Shown here piece by piece: positions 36,740 through 46,573 of a stretch of DNA of 64,000 nt. The stretch's first letter is position 1. Each line of letters starts with the position of its first letter. The stretch covers positions 10,255 through 74,254 of the forward strand of contig CAYRHJ010000024.1 in NCBI GenBank assembly GCA_964424105.1, in the 5' to 3' direction. The translations under genes and the position numbers were made by a program. Source of the stretch: CAYRHJ01 sp964424105. Its GTDB lineage: Bacteria > Planctomycetota > Phycisphaerae > UBA1845. The notes beneath the pieces are model-generated. The model did not search any database. It was not told the origin of the DNA and saw nothing but the letters and a program-made list of their open reading frames with translations.

Positions 36740-38119
36740 ATGAAATTCTTTGAAACCGTGCTCGACGTGATTGGCCGCACACCGTTGGTCAAGTTGAACC
36801 GCATGAGCGATGCCGCGATGGCCACCGTTCTAATGAAACTCGAGCAACTGAATCCTGGTGGCTCGGTGAAGGATCGTATGGCCTTCTACATGATCCGCCG
36901 TGCCGAGGAACGCGGCCAGATCAAGCCCGGTGCGACCATCGTCGAAAGCACGTCCGGCAATACCGGTCTGGGCTTGGCCATGGCGGCCGCGGTTCGCGGG
37001 TACCGATGCATCTTCACGATTCCGGACAAGATGAGCAAAGAAAAGATCGACATGCTTAAGGCCTACGGCGCGGAAGTCATCGTAACCAAGACGGACCTGC
37101 CGCACGATCATCCCGATAGCTACGTGGAAGTGGCCAAACGGATGGCCCGCGAAACGCCCCGCGGTTTCTATGCCAATCAATATCACAACATGGATAACCC
37201 CGAAGCCCACTATCTGACGACGGGGCCCGAAATCTGGGAGGACACCGACGGCACGATTGACTGCCTCGTCGGCGGGATCGGAACCGGCGGAACAATTTCC
37301 GGAGCCGGGCGATATCTAAAGGAGAAGGCAAAGGAAACGGGACATCCCTTGCGCATCGTCTGCCCGGACCCGGTCGGCAGCATCTATTTCGATCGGCACA
37401 GAGGCAACACCGACGATCGATCGAGCGTCTACGTTGTAGAAGGCATCGGTCATGATTTCATGGTCGACACGTTGGACTTCTCCGTGATTGACGAGGTTCT
37501 GCCGGTGAGCGACCGCGACTCGTTCCTCACCGCACGAAGATTGACCCGCGAAGAGGGCATCTTCGCCGGCGGGTCAGCCGGGACAGCCTTGTTCGGTGCC
37601 CTGCAAGTGGCCAAACAACTGGGACCGGGAAAACTGGTCGTCGTTATTTTGCCCGATTCCGGCGACCGCTATATCAGCAAGTGTTTCGATGACGAATGGA
37701 TGAAAGACATGGGATACCTGGGCCTACAGGAGCGATTGGGAACCGTCCGCGAGTTGCTCCAGTTCAAAGGCAACCACGTCGAATTCGCCTCGCCAGACGA
37801 ATCACTGGCCAGCGTCGTCAAGCGAATGAGCGCACTGGGGATCTCGCAGATGCCGCTTTCGCATGCCAACGGCGAACCCTTCGTCATGATCCGAGAGGCC
37901 GACGTCCTGCAAAGCCTGATCCGCGGCGATTGCAAGCCGGCCGACAACATCCTGCGCGTCGCCACGCCCATGCGCGGTCAGGTATCGATGGACGACTCCC
38001 TTTCCAAGGTGCAAAAGGTGTTCGACCAAAACAACGTCGCCGTCGTCATGGACAACGGAACCATCGTCGGGATCGTTGGAAAAATCGACGTCGTCGAATT
38101 CCTCGCCGCCAGAAGCTGA
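36740..38119 (+). CDS. Cystathionine beta-synthase-like PLP enzyme with CBS pair
   Basis: PLP fold II enzyme of the CBS/cysteine synthase family. Residues 1-330: Schiff-base Lys in LNPGGSVKDRMA, phosphate loop ESTSGNTGLGLAMA, and GGIGTGGTISGAGRYLKEK. The C-terminal ~120 residues hold two CBS motifs (FASPDESLASVVKRMSALGISQMPL; STPMR...DDSLSKVQKVFDQNNVAVVMDNGTIVGIVGKIDVVEFLA). This resembles human-type CBS without the N-terminal haem region. ATG 36740 (MKFFETVLDVIGRTPLV) fits the family start. It may make cystathionine or cysteine. Confidence 0.92.
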   Translation: MKFFETVLDVIGRTPLVKLNRMSDAAMATVLMKLEQLNPGGSVKDRMAFYMIRRAEERGQIKPGATIVESTSGNTGLGLAMAAAVRGYRCIFTIPDKMSKEKIDMLKAYGAEVIVTKTDLPHDHPDSYVEVAKRMARETPRGFYANQYHNMDNPEAHYLTTGPEIWEDTDGTIDCLVGGIGTGGTISGAGRYLKEKAKETGHPLRIVCPDPVGSIYFDRHRGNTDDRSSVYVVEGIGHDFMVDTLDFSVIDEVLPVSDRDSFLTARRLTREEGIFAGGSAGTALFGALQVAKQLGPGKLVVVILPDSGDRYISKCFDDEWMKDMGYLGLQERLGTVRELLQFKGNHVEFASPDESLASVVKRMSALGISQMPLSHANGEPFVMIREADVLQSLIRGDCKPADNILRVATPMRGQVSMDDSLSKVQKVFDQNNVAVVMDNGTIVGIVGKIDVVEFLAARS

Positions 38120-38207
38120 TTCCAAGAACTCGCCGCACGTTGGCGAACCAGCAGCCCCACGCTACCATGCATTTCGCAGCATTCGATTTCGCGCCGGAGC
38201 CACAGAT

Positions 38208-40421
38208 ATGAAAAAAGTTACCACGGGCGGCGGCTGGCCTGCTGTCGCCTATGCCCTGCGCGCCGCACGGAAGGCGAAGGGCCTGCACAAATTCTATCAA
38301 GCCCTGCGCAGTCGCAACGCTTGCAAAACGTGCGCACTGGGGATGGGAGGGCAACGCGGCGGGATGGTCAACGAAGCCGGAAGCTTTCCGGAAGTCTGCA
38401 AGAAGTCCATGCAGGCCATGGCCGCCGACATGCAACCGCCCATCCCCGCGGACTTTTTCCGCCAAAACGGGTTCACTCGACTGCGACGAATGACGCCCCG
38501 TGAATTGGAACACGCCGGACGACTGAACGAGCCGGTGTTGGCAAATGCCAACGACGAGGGATACAGCCCCATCTCCTGGCCCGATGCCATCGACTGGTGC
38601 GCCGACAAGTTCAGCCACGCCAAACCGGACGATCATTTCTTCTACTTCAGCGGTCGAGCGTCCAATGAAGCCGCGTTCCTATGGCAATTGTTCGCCAGAC
38701 TGCTGGGAACCAACAACGTCAACAATTGCAGCTACTACTGTCACCAAGCCAGCGGCGTGGCCATGAATAGCGTGCTGGGATCAGGGACGGCGACCGTTGT
38801 TCTCGACGATCTCAAACACTGTGACCTCGTGTTTCTGATTGGCGGCAACCCCGCTTCCAATCATCCCCGCTTGATGGGCATGCTGGCCGACGTGCGCCAG
38901 CGGGACGGAAGGGTCATTGTAATCAATCCGCTTCGCGAGCAGGGACTGGTCAACTTCAGTGTCCCTTCTCGCGCCGACAGCCTCTTGTTCGGATCGTCCA
39001 TCGCCAGTGAATACCTTCAACCGAATATCGGCGGCGACATTGCCTTGCTAACCGGCCTGGCCAAACGTATTCTCGAAATAGACGCCCTGGACAAGGATTT
39101 CATCGCGAATCACACCGAGGGTTTCGACGAGTTTCAAGCCCGTGTCGATCGAACGGACTGGCCCGAGATCGAAAGCGCATCGGGCGTCCGTCGCGAACAC
39201 ATGGAACACGTGGGCGACGTGTATGCTCGTTCGACCGCGACGATATTCGCCTGGACCATGGGAATCACCCATCACCTCCACGGCGTGGATAACGTTCGCA
39301 TGATCGCCAATCTCGCCCTCATGCGCGGAATGGTCGGTCGAGCGCACGCCGGACTGCTGCCCATCCGCGGCCACAGCAACGTGCAAGGCGTCGGATCAGT
39401 CGGCGTGACACCCAAGTTGAAACAGGAAATCTTCGATCGATTGGAGTCTCGCTTCGGCCTATCCCTCCCAACCACGCCGGGAATGGACACCCTCGCCTGC
39501 GTGAAGGCCATGCAGGTCGGAAAACTCCATCACGCCTGGTGTTTGGGCGGCAATCTTTACGGATCCAATCCTGAAGCCGCCGCGACCTCGCGTGCGTTTG
39601 CCAACCTTCACTCCGTCGTCTACGTCAGCACCACCCTCAACACCGGACACGCCTGGGGCCGCGCCCGGGAAACGCTGATTCTGCCAGCCAGTGCGCGGGA
39701 CGAAGAGGCCCAGCCCACCACACAGGAGTCCATGTTCAACTTCGTGCGCCTGAGCGACGGCGGACCCGCTCGCTGTCCCGGCGCTCGCAGTGAAGTTCAA
39801 ATCGTGGCGGAAATAGCCGCTCGCGTCCTCGGCCACACCGGCCCGATCAATTGGTCCGAACTTGAACAACATGGTCAAATCCGCAAAATGATCAGCCAAG
39901 TGATTCCCGGCTATGAACCCATGGCACGAATCGACGAGACCCAGGAAGAATTTCAGATCGGCGGAAGGACGTTGCATGAACCACTGTTCAAGACGCCGAC
40001 CGGTCGTGCGAAGTTTCACGCCGTCGAAATACCAAAACAAGACCAATGCAATGGATCATTTCGCCTGATGACCATTCGCAGCGAGGGGCAATTCAACACT
40101 GTCGTCTATGAAGAAGAGGATTTGTACCGCGGGCAGGAGACCCGAAACGTCATTCTGCTCAATCAAACTGACATGCAGCGATTGGGCATCGCACCGGGTC
40201 AGCCCCTGCGAGTCACCAGTGAAATTTCCACCATGACCGACATCCTCGCACAACCGTTCGACATACCACCAGGCAATGCAGCTATGTATTACCCCGAAGC
40301 CAATGCCCTCGTGCCCCGTCACGCCGACCCGGAATCTCGCACTCCGGCATTCAAATCGGTCAATGTCACGGTAGCCGTTCAGGACAAAAAACACCCAACG
40401 ATTTCAAAGCAGCAACCCTGA
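38208..40421 (+). CDS. FdhF/YdeP-family molybdopterin oxidoreductase
   Basis: Formate-dehydrogenase-alpha-like protein of the YdeP group, expected to hold Mo-bis-MGD. The MGD-binding regions are visible: DHFFYFSGRASNEAAFLWQLFARLLGTNNVNNCSYYCHQASGVAM, VFLIGGNPASNHPRLM, AWTMGITHHLHGVDNVRMIANLALMRGMVGRAHAGLLPIRGHSNVQG, and the C-terminal LLNQTDMQRLGIAPGQPLRV. Catalytic Cys or selenocysteine of true formate dehydrogenases is not obvious. N-terminal CKTCALGMGG is a variant of the family's Cys pair. At 737 aa it is standard. It follows the CBS gene by 88 bp. The substrate is unknown. Confidence 0.87.
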   Translation: MKKVTTGGGWPAVAYALRAARKAKGLHKFYQALRSRNACKTCALGMGGQRGGMVNEAGSFPEVCKKSMQAMAADMQPPIPADFFRQNGFTRLRRMTPRELEHAGRLNEPVLANANDEGYSPISWPDAIDWCADKFSHAKPDDHFFYFSGRASNEAAFLWQLFARLLGTNNVNNCSYYCHQASGVAMNSVLGSGTATVVLDDLKHCDLVFLIGGNPASNHPRLMGMLADVRQRDGRVIVINPLREQGLVNFSVPSRADSLLFGSSIASEYLQPNIGGDIALLTGLAKRILEIDALDKDFIANHTEGFDEFQARVDRTDWPEIESASGVRREHMEHVGDVYARSTATIFAWTMGITHHLHGVDNVRMIANLALMRGMVGRAHAGLLPIRGHSNVQGVGSVGVTPKLKQEIFDRLESRFGLSLPTTPGMDTLACVKAMQVGKLHHAWCLGGNLYGSNPEAAATSRAFANLHSVVYVSTTLNTGHAWGRARETLILPASARDEEAQPTTQESMFNFVRLSDGGPARCPGARSEVQIVAEIAARVLGHTGPINWSELEQHGQIRKMISQVIPGYEPMARIDETQEEFQIGGRTLHEPLFKTPTGRAKFHAVEIPKQDQCNGSFRLMTIRSEGQFNTVVYEEEDLYRGQETRNVILLNQTDMQRLGIAPGQPLRVTSEISTMTDILAQPFDIPPGNAAMYYPEANALVPRHADPESRTPAFKSVNVTVAVQDKKHPTISKQQP

Positions 40422-40438
40422 GGGAGCGGACTTCCTGC

Positions 40439-43045
40439 CTATTCGAATGGCAGGTCGGCCCCTATGTCAGGCGCTCTTGCGCCGCTCTCCTGCCTTTCAA
40501 ACACGCGCTCGCCGCGCGCTCGACACTCCTCGTTCGGACAAAGCCGCAAAAATTCCGCAAATGCCATCTGCGATACGTCATGTCTCCCCCGCGAATTCAG
40601 CACCATCGCCGACAACAAATACGGCCAAGGGTTCTCCGAATCGGCCAGACTGAACGTCTCCAAGTCAGCAAGAAGTCGATCCAGTGCGTCAACAGGGTCC
40701 GGCTGATCCAGTTGAATCAGTGACGCGGTCGCAGTGATCGCCGCGTCGTTGTCGTTACCGCCAAGACCGATAAGCACTTGGGTCAACTGAACAACCGCCT
40801 TGACATCACCTGCATCTGCCGCCAAGGTCTCCGCTTCTCCGCCCGCAGTCAATTTACCTGCTTTGGCGGCAGTGTAGTGCGCCCACGCTTCAAGTCGACG
40901 ATTATCCGGATCGCGACTCAGCGCCGCCGCGAACGCGTTCGCCGCGTGTCCTGGTGAATGCACACGCTCACAGTAGTCATGAAATGCAATCAAGAATGCC
41001 AAGTTGTCGTGTTGATCGGAAAAGTATTCCAAGAACAAACGTCGAGCATCATCCAGTCGATCCATTCGCACATACAACGACGCCAGATTGACAATGGCCG
41101 TGACTGCCAGACGGTCACGCCTGATCGCCTCCTGGTACGCCTGCTCCGCCTGCGAAGTTTCATTCAGCCATTCCAGGCATACGCCCAAATTCGCGCGCGC
41201 AATGACATTCTCCGGCATCCAACTCAACAGCATCTTCAATCGTTCTGCTGCCGCCTCGAATTGCCCCCCGCCGATTTCCATTTCTGCCAGTGCCAATTGA
41301 GCCATAACATCGTACTCATTGCTCGCCAAGACTCGCTCGTAGGCGGCCATTGCATCAGACGTTCGATTGGCTTCACGATACAATTGTGCCAATGCGAGAA
41401 TTCCGGGATTGTAGTAGGGCATGATTTCAATGCCCCGTTCGTAGTCCGCGATTGCCTCGTCTCGCCTCCCCATCGCCGCGTGGATCCTGCCCCGCCGAGT
41501 ATAACACTTACCATAGTCAGGATTGGCTTCGATAGCCCTGTTGAGCGTCGCCAGTCCTTCTTCCATTCGCCCAAGCCGAAACTGACTCATTCCGACAACC
41601 TGCAAGACCTCACAAGCCATTTCCTGCGGATGCAGTTCCAAATCTTTCAATGCAATGTCGATCGCCTCGTCAAACCGTCCCTCGCGATAGTACGCCCACG
41701 CGGCGGATTCGTAAACACTGGGGTATTGCGGATCACATGCAATGATCCGCTGTGCCAACGTGATATTGTTCTCATAGTGGGCAATGGTCCTCCAGGTCGC
41801 CGAAAGCAGCACGCCAATAAAGACGGCCGTGACCACGCCTGCCCCCGCCCGCATCATTCGCCCGACCGGCACACTGGCGCGGCCAATGGCCAGACCCAGC
41901 GACCAACTGGCCAGGCTCACAACGATCCACAGCAGCCCGATATTGGACAAGTAGACGTATCGATCGGCCGCGATGGCGCGTCGGGCGGGAATGATCGGCA
42001 GCGTCGGCAACACTGCCGCCATAAACCACAACAGTCCCAGCCATCCGATGCGCGACCACTTGGCGCTCAGCACAGTGAGTGCGAATACGAGTACAACAAT
42101 GCCTCCGCTCCATATGACACTCGCGTCCGCCCAGGACACGTCCGGCGGAGGCGGATACCAAGCCGATAGCCCGACGGGAGCCAACAAATGCCGAAAATAC
42201 TGCCCCAACGCCAATGCGACGTACAGTATCGGCGGGCCATCCATCTCCCGTTCCGCACGCTCGAACATCTCCCCGCTCGAATGAACCGCAAATGTCGTAA
42301 ACGCCAACGCCATCGCCGCGACGCAACCCCACAACACCCACCACGACCGGCGAGGCCACGTTCGCCGTGCGACAAACGGTATGATCGCCAACACCGGAAT
42401 CGCCACACTCACCTTGCTCATATGAGCCGCAGCCGCTAACACGATAACCGCAACCGCCCCAAAAGCCGTGGACTTGTCGTTCCAACGATGCAGCACTATG
42501 ACCGTCGCCAATGTAAAACACGTACTCAACATCAGCATGCGACCGTTGAGCCAAGCCACAGGCTCACCCGCCAACGGATGCACGGCGAACAACACTGCCA
42601 CCCAAAAGGCCACTGAACCGCGCCCATCAACGCGTCGCACGACCGCCAAAACGAGCAAGGTGTTGATGGCGTGAATCAATACGTTCGTCAGGTGAAACAC
42701 CCAAGCCCCCGCGTGTGGACCGTCCGCAGTGGGATTCAAACCCAACGCTCGAAGAATCGCGAAGTCTAACGAGAAGCTCAGCAACGGAATCGGCTGGTAA
42801 AGGTCGCGGTGAACGATCGTGAACAGTTCAGCCGCATGGGCCAATGACGGGTGATTGACCAGCACATGATTCCGAACCAAATGGTAATCATCACCTGTCA
42901 GAAACCCCCCACGAAGGCTCGGCAGCCCCGCAGCCAAGGCCAACACGAGCGGAACCCATCCGGGCCACAGGATCCACGCCCGCGCACCGGAAGATTGCAC
43001 GGCGGGAATTTCGTTAAGGGCATTGGGTTTCTGTCGCGGCGTCAT
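40439..43045 (-). CDS. GT-C-fold membrane glycosyltransferase-like protein with C-terminal TPRs
   Basis: Large membrane protein of 868 aa, resembling the TMTC/PMT-like group. About ten transmembrane helices lie in the first 430 residues (LVLALAAGLPSL, VFHLTNVLIHAINTLLVLAVV, WVAVLFAVHPLAGEPVAWLNGRMLML, FGAVAVIVLAAAAH...). The loop LTGDDYHLVRNHVLV with an acidic pair matches the lumenal catalytic loop of GT-C enzymes. Residues ~450-860 are tetratricopeptide repeats (YYREGRFDEAIDIALKDLELHP; RGRIHAAMGRRDEAIADYERGIEI). Activity on a polyprenyl-linked sugar is inferred. It is convergent with the molybdoenzyme gene. Confidence 0.82.
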   Translation of the reverse strand: MTPRQKPNALNEIPAVQSSGARAWILWPGWVPLVLALAAGLPSLRGGFLTGDDYHLVRNHVLVNHPSLAHAAELFTIVHRDLYQPIPLLSFSLDFAILRALGLNPTADGPHAGAWVFHLTNVLIHAINTLLVLAVVRRVDGRGSVAFWVAVLFAVHPLAGEPVAWLNGRMLMLSTCFTLATVIVLHRWNDKSTAFGAVAVIVLAAAAHMSKVSVAIPVLAIIPFVARRTWPRRSWWVLWGCVAAMALAFTTFAVHSSGEMFERAEREMDGPPILYVALALGQYFRHLLAPVGLSAWYPPPPDVSWADASVIWSGGIVVLVFALTVLSAKWSRIGWLGLLWFMAAVLPTLPIIPARRAIAADRYVYLSNIGLLWIVVSLASWSLGLAIGRASVPVGRMMRAGAGVVTAVFIGVLLSATWRTIAHYENNITLAQRIIACDPQYPSVYESAAWAYYREGRFDEAIDIALKDLELHPQEMACEVLQVVGMSQFRLGRMEEGLATLNRAIEANPDYGKCYTRRGRIHAAMGRRDEAIADYERGIEIMPYYNPGILALAQLYREANRTSDAMAAYERVLASNEYDVMAQLALAEMEIGGGQFEAAAERLKMLLSWMPENVIARANLGVCLEWLNETSQAEQAYQEAIRRDRLAVTAIVNLASLYVRMDRLDDARRLFLEYFSDQHDNLAFLIAFHDYCERVHSPGHAANAFAAALSRDPDNRRLEAWAHYTAAKAGKLTAGGEAETLAADAGDVKAVVQLTQVLIGLGGNDNDAAITATASLIQLDQPDPVDALDRLLADLETFSLADSENPWPYLLSAMVLNSRGRHDVSQMAFAEFLRLCPNEECRARGERVFERQESGARAPDIGADLPFE

Positions 43046-43209
43046 CTCGCTGTTAGTCTAGTAGTCCTGCCTCGCATTGTCAGGAGCTACCAGATCGCGT
43101 GTAGGCAATTGTCGTCTCCGTCCCGCAACATTTGCAGCACGATGGGGGCATCGGTATCATCATCCAATACTGGGCCTTCAATACGCACCGACGGACACGG
43201 AGTGAATAT

Positions 43210-45096
43210 ATGCGACTCAAACCATCTTACTTGAAAGCAACCGTTGCCACAGGCGCCATGCTGCTTCTGCACGCTTCAACAGCCTGCGTCCACGTTGATG
43301 TCAATAAATCGCCGTCCCTGGCCAGGCAAAGCACCGCCCGCACCGCCCAGGCCTTCGATTACGTGGACCCAGCGGATTACAAGCAACACGTCGCCATCCT
43401 GGCCCATGACGCCCTTACGGGCCGCGGAATCGGCACCCCCGGCATCGATCTAGCTGCCGGTTACATCGCCGGCCAATTCGCTTCCATCGGAATTCTTCCA
43501 GGTGCCGCGGACGGATCCTACTTCCAAGAGTTCGAAACCGTCACGGGCAGCAGTCTGGCCGGCGAAGGAGAATTCTCGATCACCGGAGCCGAAGTCACTG
43601 CCACCTTCGACGTCGATTACGCACCGTTCCCGTTTTCAAACAGTGACGCCTTCGCAGGCGATGTCGTCTTCGTCGGATACGGCATTACGGCTCCCGACCG
43701 CGACCACGACGACTATGCAGAACTCGACGTCAGCCGCAAAGTCCTCCTGATGTTGCGGCGCGAGCCTCCGGACTGGGACTCGGGCCGCGGAACGAGACAC
43801 GCCTCATTTCGAAACAAAGTCTACGCCGCTCGCGACAAGGGCGCCACCGCCGTCTTGATCGTAGATCGCGTGGGCGATGGCGAAGGCGACCGACTCACTC
43901 GCTTTGAAGGCGGTTCAGGCGACTATGGCCTGCCCGCTTTTCACGTCTCCAGAAAATTGGCCGACTCGCTACTTTCCGCCGGACGACTGCCAACGTTGGA
44001 AACGCTGCAAGCGACAGTGGACGCCGGTGAATTCGCCTCAGCCCCGCTCGCCGGCATTCACATCGAAGGCAAAGCCAACATCGTAAAAACGCTGACCCAA
44101 ATGCGAAACGTGGTCGGCTTGATTCCAGGCTCCGGAAAGAACGCACACGAATACGTCGTCATCGGCGGCCACTATGATCATCTAGGCCTATCCGTCTCGC
44201 GAATGTCGTTCGGAAGAAGCCGCGACGAAACTCGCGAACCGGAAATCCACAACGGCGCCGACGACAACGCCTCGGGAACCGCCGGTATCATCGAAGCCGG
44301 GCGCGTGTTGACCAGGCAAATGCCCCTCAATCGCAGCGTTCTGCTCGTAGCCTTTTCAGGAGAAGAAACCGGCCTGCACGGCAGCAAGTTCTTCGTAGAC
44401 AATCCACCCGTGCCACTAGATGACATCGTTGCCATGCTCAACATGGACATGATCGGCCGACTGAACCCCGACGAACGCACACTTCAAATATACGGTACGA
44501 AAGCCGCCGAAGAATTCGACGAAATGATCACCCGTTTGACCGGCCAAGCAGGGTTCCAACTACGCGGCGACGAAAGCGCCCTCGGACCCAGCGACCACAC
44601 GTCCTTCTATCAAAAGGGAATCCCCTCCGTCCACATTTTCACCGGCCTGCACGAGGACTATCACCGACCCGGAGATGACACCGAAAAGGTTAATGTCCAC
44701 GGCGGCGCCGAAGTCACGCAACTCGTAGCCGCCATGGCCAAGGAAATCATCGATCGCCCCGCCCCCCCAACCTACTTCGCCGTCACCACGCGCGCCAACA
44801 TCTTCAGCCAGCAATCCGGAATGGGTATGCCCCGCGTCGTTATGGGCGTCATGCCCGCCTACGCTGATTCCGGCGACGCGGGAATGGCCGTCGATGGCGT
44901 CTACGAAGACGGACCAGCCGGCAAAGCGGGGATGAAGCAAGGCGATCGCATCCTCAAGATCGGCCCAACCAGCATCGCCAATGTTCAAGATTACATGGGC
45001 GCTTTGCGAGACAACAAGCCCGGCGATGTCGTCGACGTTGTCGTTAACCGCGGAACCCAACAATTGACCATCAAGGTGACCCTGGAAGGACGCTAA
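43210..45096 (+). CDS. M28-family zinc peptidase with C-terminal PDZ domain
   Basis: Secreted aminopeptidase or PSMA-like protein. It starts with an export signal ending ...LHASTAC, a possible lipobox. The apical PA domain (about 80-270) includes GDVVFVGYGITAPDRDHDDYAELDVSRKVLLML. The M28 core has GGHYDHLGLSV (Zn His and Asp), HNGADDNASGTAGI (bridging Asp), FSGEETGLHGS (catalytic and zinc Glu), LNMDMIGR and SDHTSFYQKGIPSVHIFTG (last His). The last ~110 residues form a PDZ domain (GMAVDGVYEDGPAGKAGMKQGDRILKIG). At 628 aa it is typical of M28-PDZ proteins. ATG 43210 starts the signal peptide. Confidence 0.92.
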   Translation: MRLKPSYLKATVATGAMLLLHASTACVHVDVNKSPSLARQSTARTAQAFDYVDPADYKQHVAILAHDALTGRGIGTPGIDLAAGYIAGQFASIGILPGAADGSYFQEFETVTGSSLAGEGEFSITGAEVTATFDVDYAPFPFSNSDAFAGDVVFVGYGITAPDRDHDDYAELDVSRKVLLMLRREPPDWDSGRGTRHASFRNKVYAARDKGATAVLIVDRVGDGEGDRLTRFEGGSGDYGLPAFHVSRKLADSLLSAGRLPTLETLQATVDAGEFASAPLAGIHIEGKANIVKTLTQMRNVVGLIPGSGKNAHEYVVIGGHYDHLGLSVSRMSFGRSRDETREPEIHNGADDNASGTAGIIEAGRVLTRQMPLNRSVLLVAFSGEETGLHGSKFFVDNPPVPLDDIVAMLNMDMIGRLNPDERTLQIYGTKAAEEFDEMITRLTGQAGFQLRGDESALGPSDHTSFYQKGIPSVHIFTGLHEDYHRPGDDTEKVNVHGGAEVTQLVAAMAKEIIDRPAPPTYFAVTTRANIFSQQSGMGMPRVVMGVMPAYADSGDAGMAVDGVYEDGPAGKAGMKQGDRILKIGPTSIANVQDYMGALRDNKPGDVVDVVVNRGTQQLTIKVTLEGR

Positions 45097-45569
45097 CGCA
45101 GTCCGTCATGCTGTTCGCTTCTATTCAGCGCCGCGACCAAGCTTTTACGACCCGCGACCAAGTCTCCTATGAGCCGCGAGCGCGAAGCGAGCGGTCTTGT
45201 CTTCCAACCTCAACCCCCTCTTAACAAAGCCGCGACCGTCAGGGAGCGGTCTTCTCTGAAACGACACCCGCGACCAAGTCTCCTATGAGCCGCGAGCGCG
45301 AAGCGAGCGGTCCCCCGCGCTCCGTCATTCCGGCGCAAGCCGGAATCCAGTCCGTCGTCCGTGTTTAACCTGCCCGTTCACGACCCGCGACCATCAGCGA
45401 GCGGTCTTCTCGTCCAACGATATCCGATCCTCGCCGCCAATAAAGTAGCCTGACCCCCTACTGTGACTTGCAAGATTCACACGATGGGCATGAAAGTTGT
45501 GGCCATCCGCACCGGCGACCGAACCTGTATCATCCTGTCAATCTTGCGAATCTTTTCTATAATAACGGT
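45097..45569. repeat. Repeat-rich 473-bp region between M28 peptidase and thioesterase
   Basis: Contains family B twice (45171-45196, 45286-45311), family A (45227-45250) and family C (45322-45349). The two family B copies are each the end of a 46-bp direct repeat (45151-45196 and 45266-45311) that match exactly, implying a recent tandem duplication. No gene. A -10-like TATAAT at 45558-45563 starts the thioesterase transcript. Confidence 0.8.
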
Positions 45570-46019
45570 GTGGCTCCAATCTCGCCGGAAAAACCTGCGT
45601 TTCACGAACATCACATCCGCGTCCGCTACGCCGAGTGCGACGCTATGGGCTACCTGCACCATGCCCGCTATTTCGAATACATCGAGGAGGCACGCACCGA
45701 AGCCCTACGCACCCGCGGCTTTCGATATCGAGACCTCGAAGCCGAGGGCATCCTCTTTGTCGTCGCCAAGCTTTCCTGCCGCTACATCAAGCCCATTCGC
45801 TATGATGACCTGATCACGCTCCACACCCGCATCGAGCGATTCACCCGAACTCGCATTGATCACACCTATCAGTTGCTTCGTGACAAAGTTCTCCTAGCCG
45901 AGGCAGCCACCACGTTGGCCTGCGTCGGGCGAGACGGCAAGCCGCAAATCATGCCCGACCGCATCTGGTCCATTCATCAAGAAACACGAGAACGCAGAAA
46001 AGACCGACTCCCATCATAG
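45570..46019 (+). CDS. Acyl-CoA thioesterase (4HBT/YbgC family)
   Basis: Hot-dog thioesterase: FHEHHIRVRYAECDAMGYLHHARYFEYIEEARTEALRTRG carries the YbgC-type active site Asp of the ECDAMGYLHH motif. Residues to the end (KLSCRYIKPIRYDDLITLHTRI...YQLLRDKVLLAEAATTLACVGRDGKPQIMP) match the family. I take GTG 45570 as the start because the longer frame upstream is unconserved. TATAAT lies at 45558-45563, so a transcript starting at or near the GTG would be leaderless. It has 149 aa. Confidence 0.83.
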   Translation: MAPISPEKPAFHEHHIRVRYAECDAMGYLHHARYFEYIEEARTEALRTRGFRYRDLEAEGILFVVAKLSCRYIKPIRYDDLITLHTRIERFTRTRIDHTYQLLRDKVLLAEAATTLACVGRDGKPQIMPDRIWSIHQETRERRKDRLPS

Positions 46020-46493
46020 CCAGCTCACATCGCATTCTCGCACACCCAAACATCAATGGGGCCCGTTTCATCCGCCTCTTTTCAGAGCCGACCTTGTTCG
46101 CAGTGACAACGGCACGATCAACCTGTTCGACCTCTTCGCGGTGATCGATGCCTTCGGCGACCTCGACCCCTGCTGCGGTGGATGGAAGATCGTCGCGACG
46201 GATAGTAGACCATTTCGCTCCAGAACGGCGAGTTTTCGCCGCGAGCTACGCCGAACCTGAAACACCAGCCGGGGCGGAGTCCGAGTGAGGGCGAATGACA
46301 TGGATATCGCAAGACTTCAGAAAAAATAGAACCAAGCAGCAAAAAAAGTCGATGGCATTGATGGGATTCCCAACCGGACAGGAACATGTTACCCATGCCC
46401 ACGAGCGCCCCTTGGCACATGTCCCCGGTCAAAATACTGCTGAAAAGGACCGGGCGACGCTGCCGGCCAATAGACGCGACGGGCGAGGTTCGG

Positions 46494-46517
46494 AAAGGCA
46501 ACTCAACAAGCCTTTTT
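46494..46517 (+). terminator. Intrinsic terminator in the 46-kb intergenic region
   Basis: AAAGGC (46494-46499) and GCCTTT (46510-46515) form a 6-bp hairpin followed by a T run. It ends a plus-strand transcript coming from upstream; the 46020-46493 stretch has no convincing gene but could carry another RNA. Confidence 0.6.
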
Positions 46518-46538
46518 GAACAAGAAGACGTTCCCCTG

Positions 46539-46567
46539 TTGACAGCGCGTCCGAATTGCCCTATAAG
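46539..46567 (+). promoter_or_regulatory. Consensus sigma-70 promoter
   Basis: TTGACA (46539-46544), 17-bp spacer, TATAAG (46562-46567). One mismatch in twelve to the consensus, among the best matches in the window. It drives the 46574-46742 RNA candidate. Confidence 0.85.
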
Positions 46568-46573
46568 CACTGA

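Noticed and set aside
40958..42169. 403-codon plus-strand frame opposite the GT-C/TPR gene
   Set aside because: Composition (His, Gln, Arg, Cys-rich) is that of an antisense frame, and the minus strand has clear TPRs and helices.
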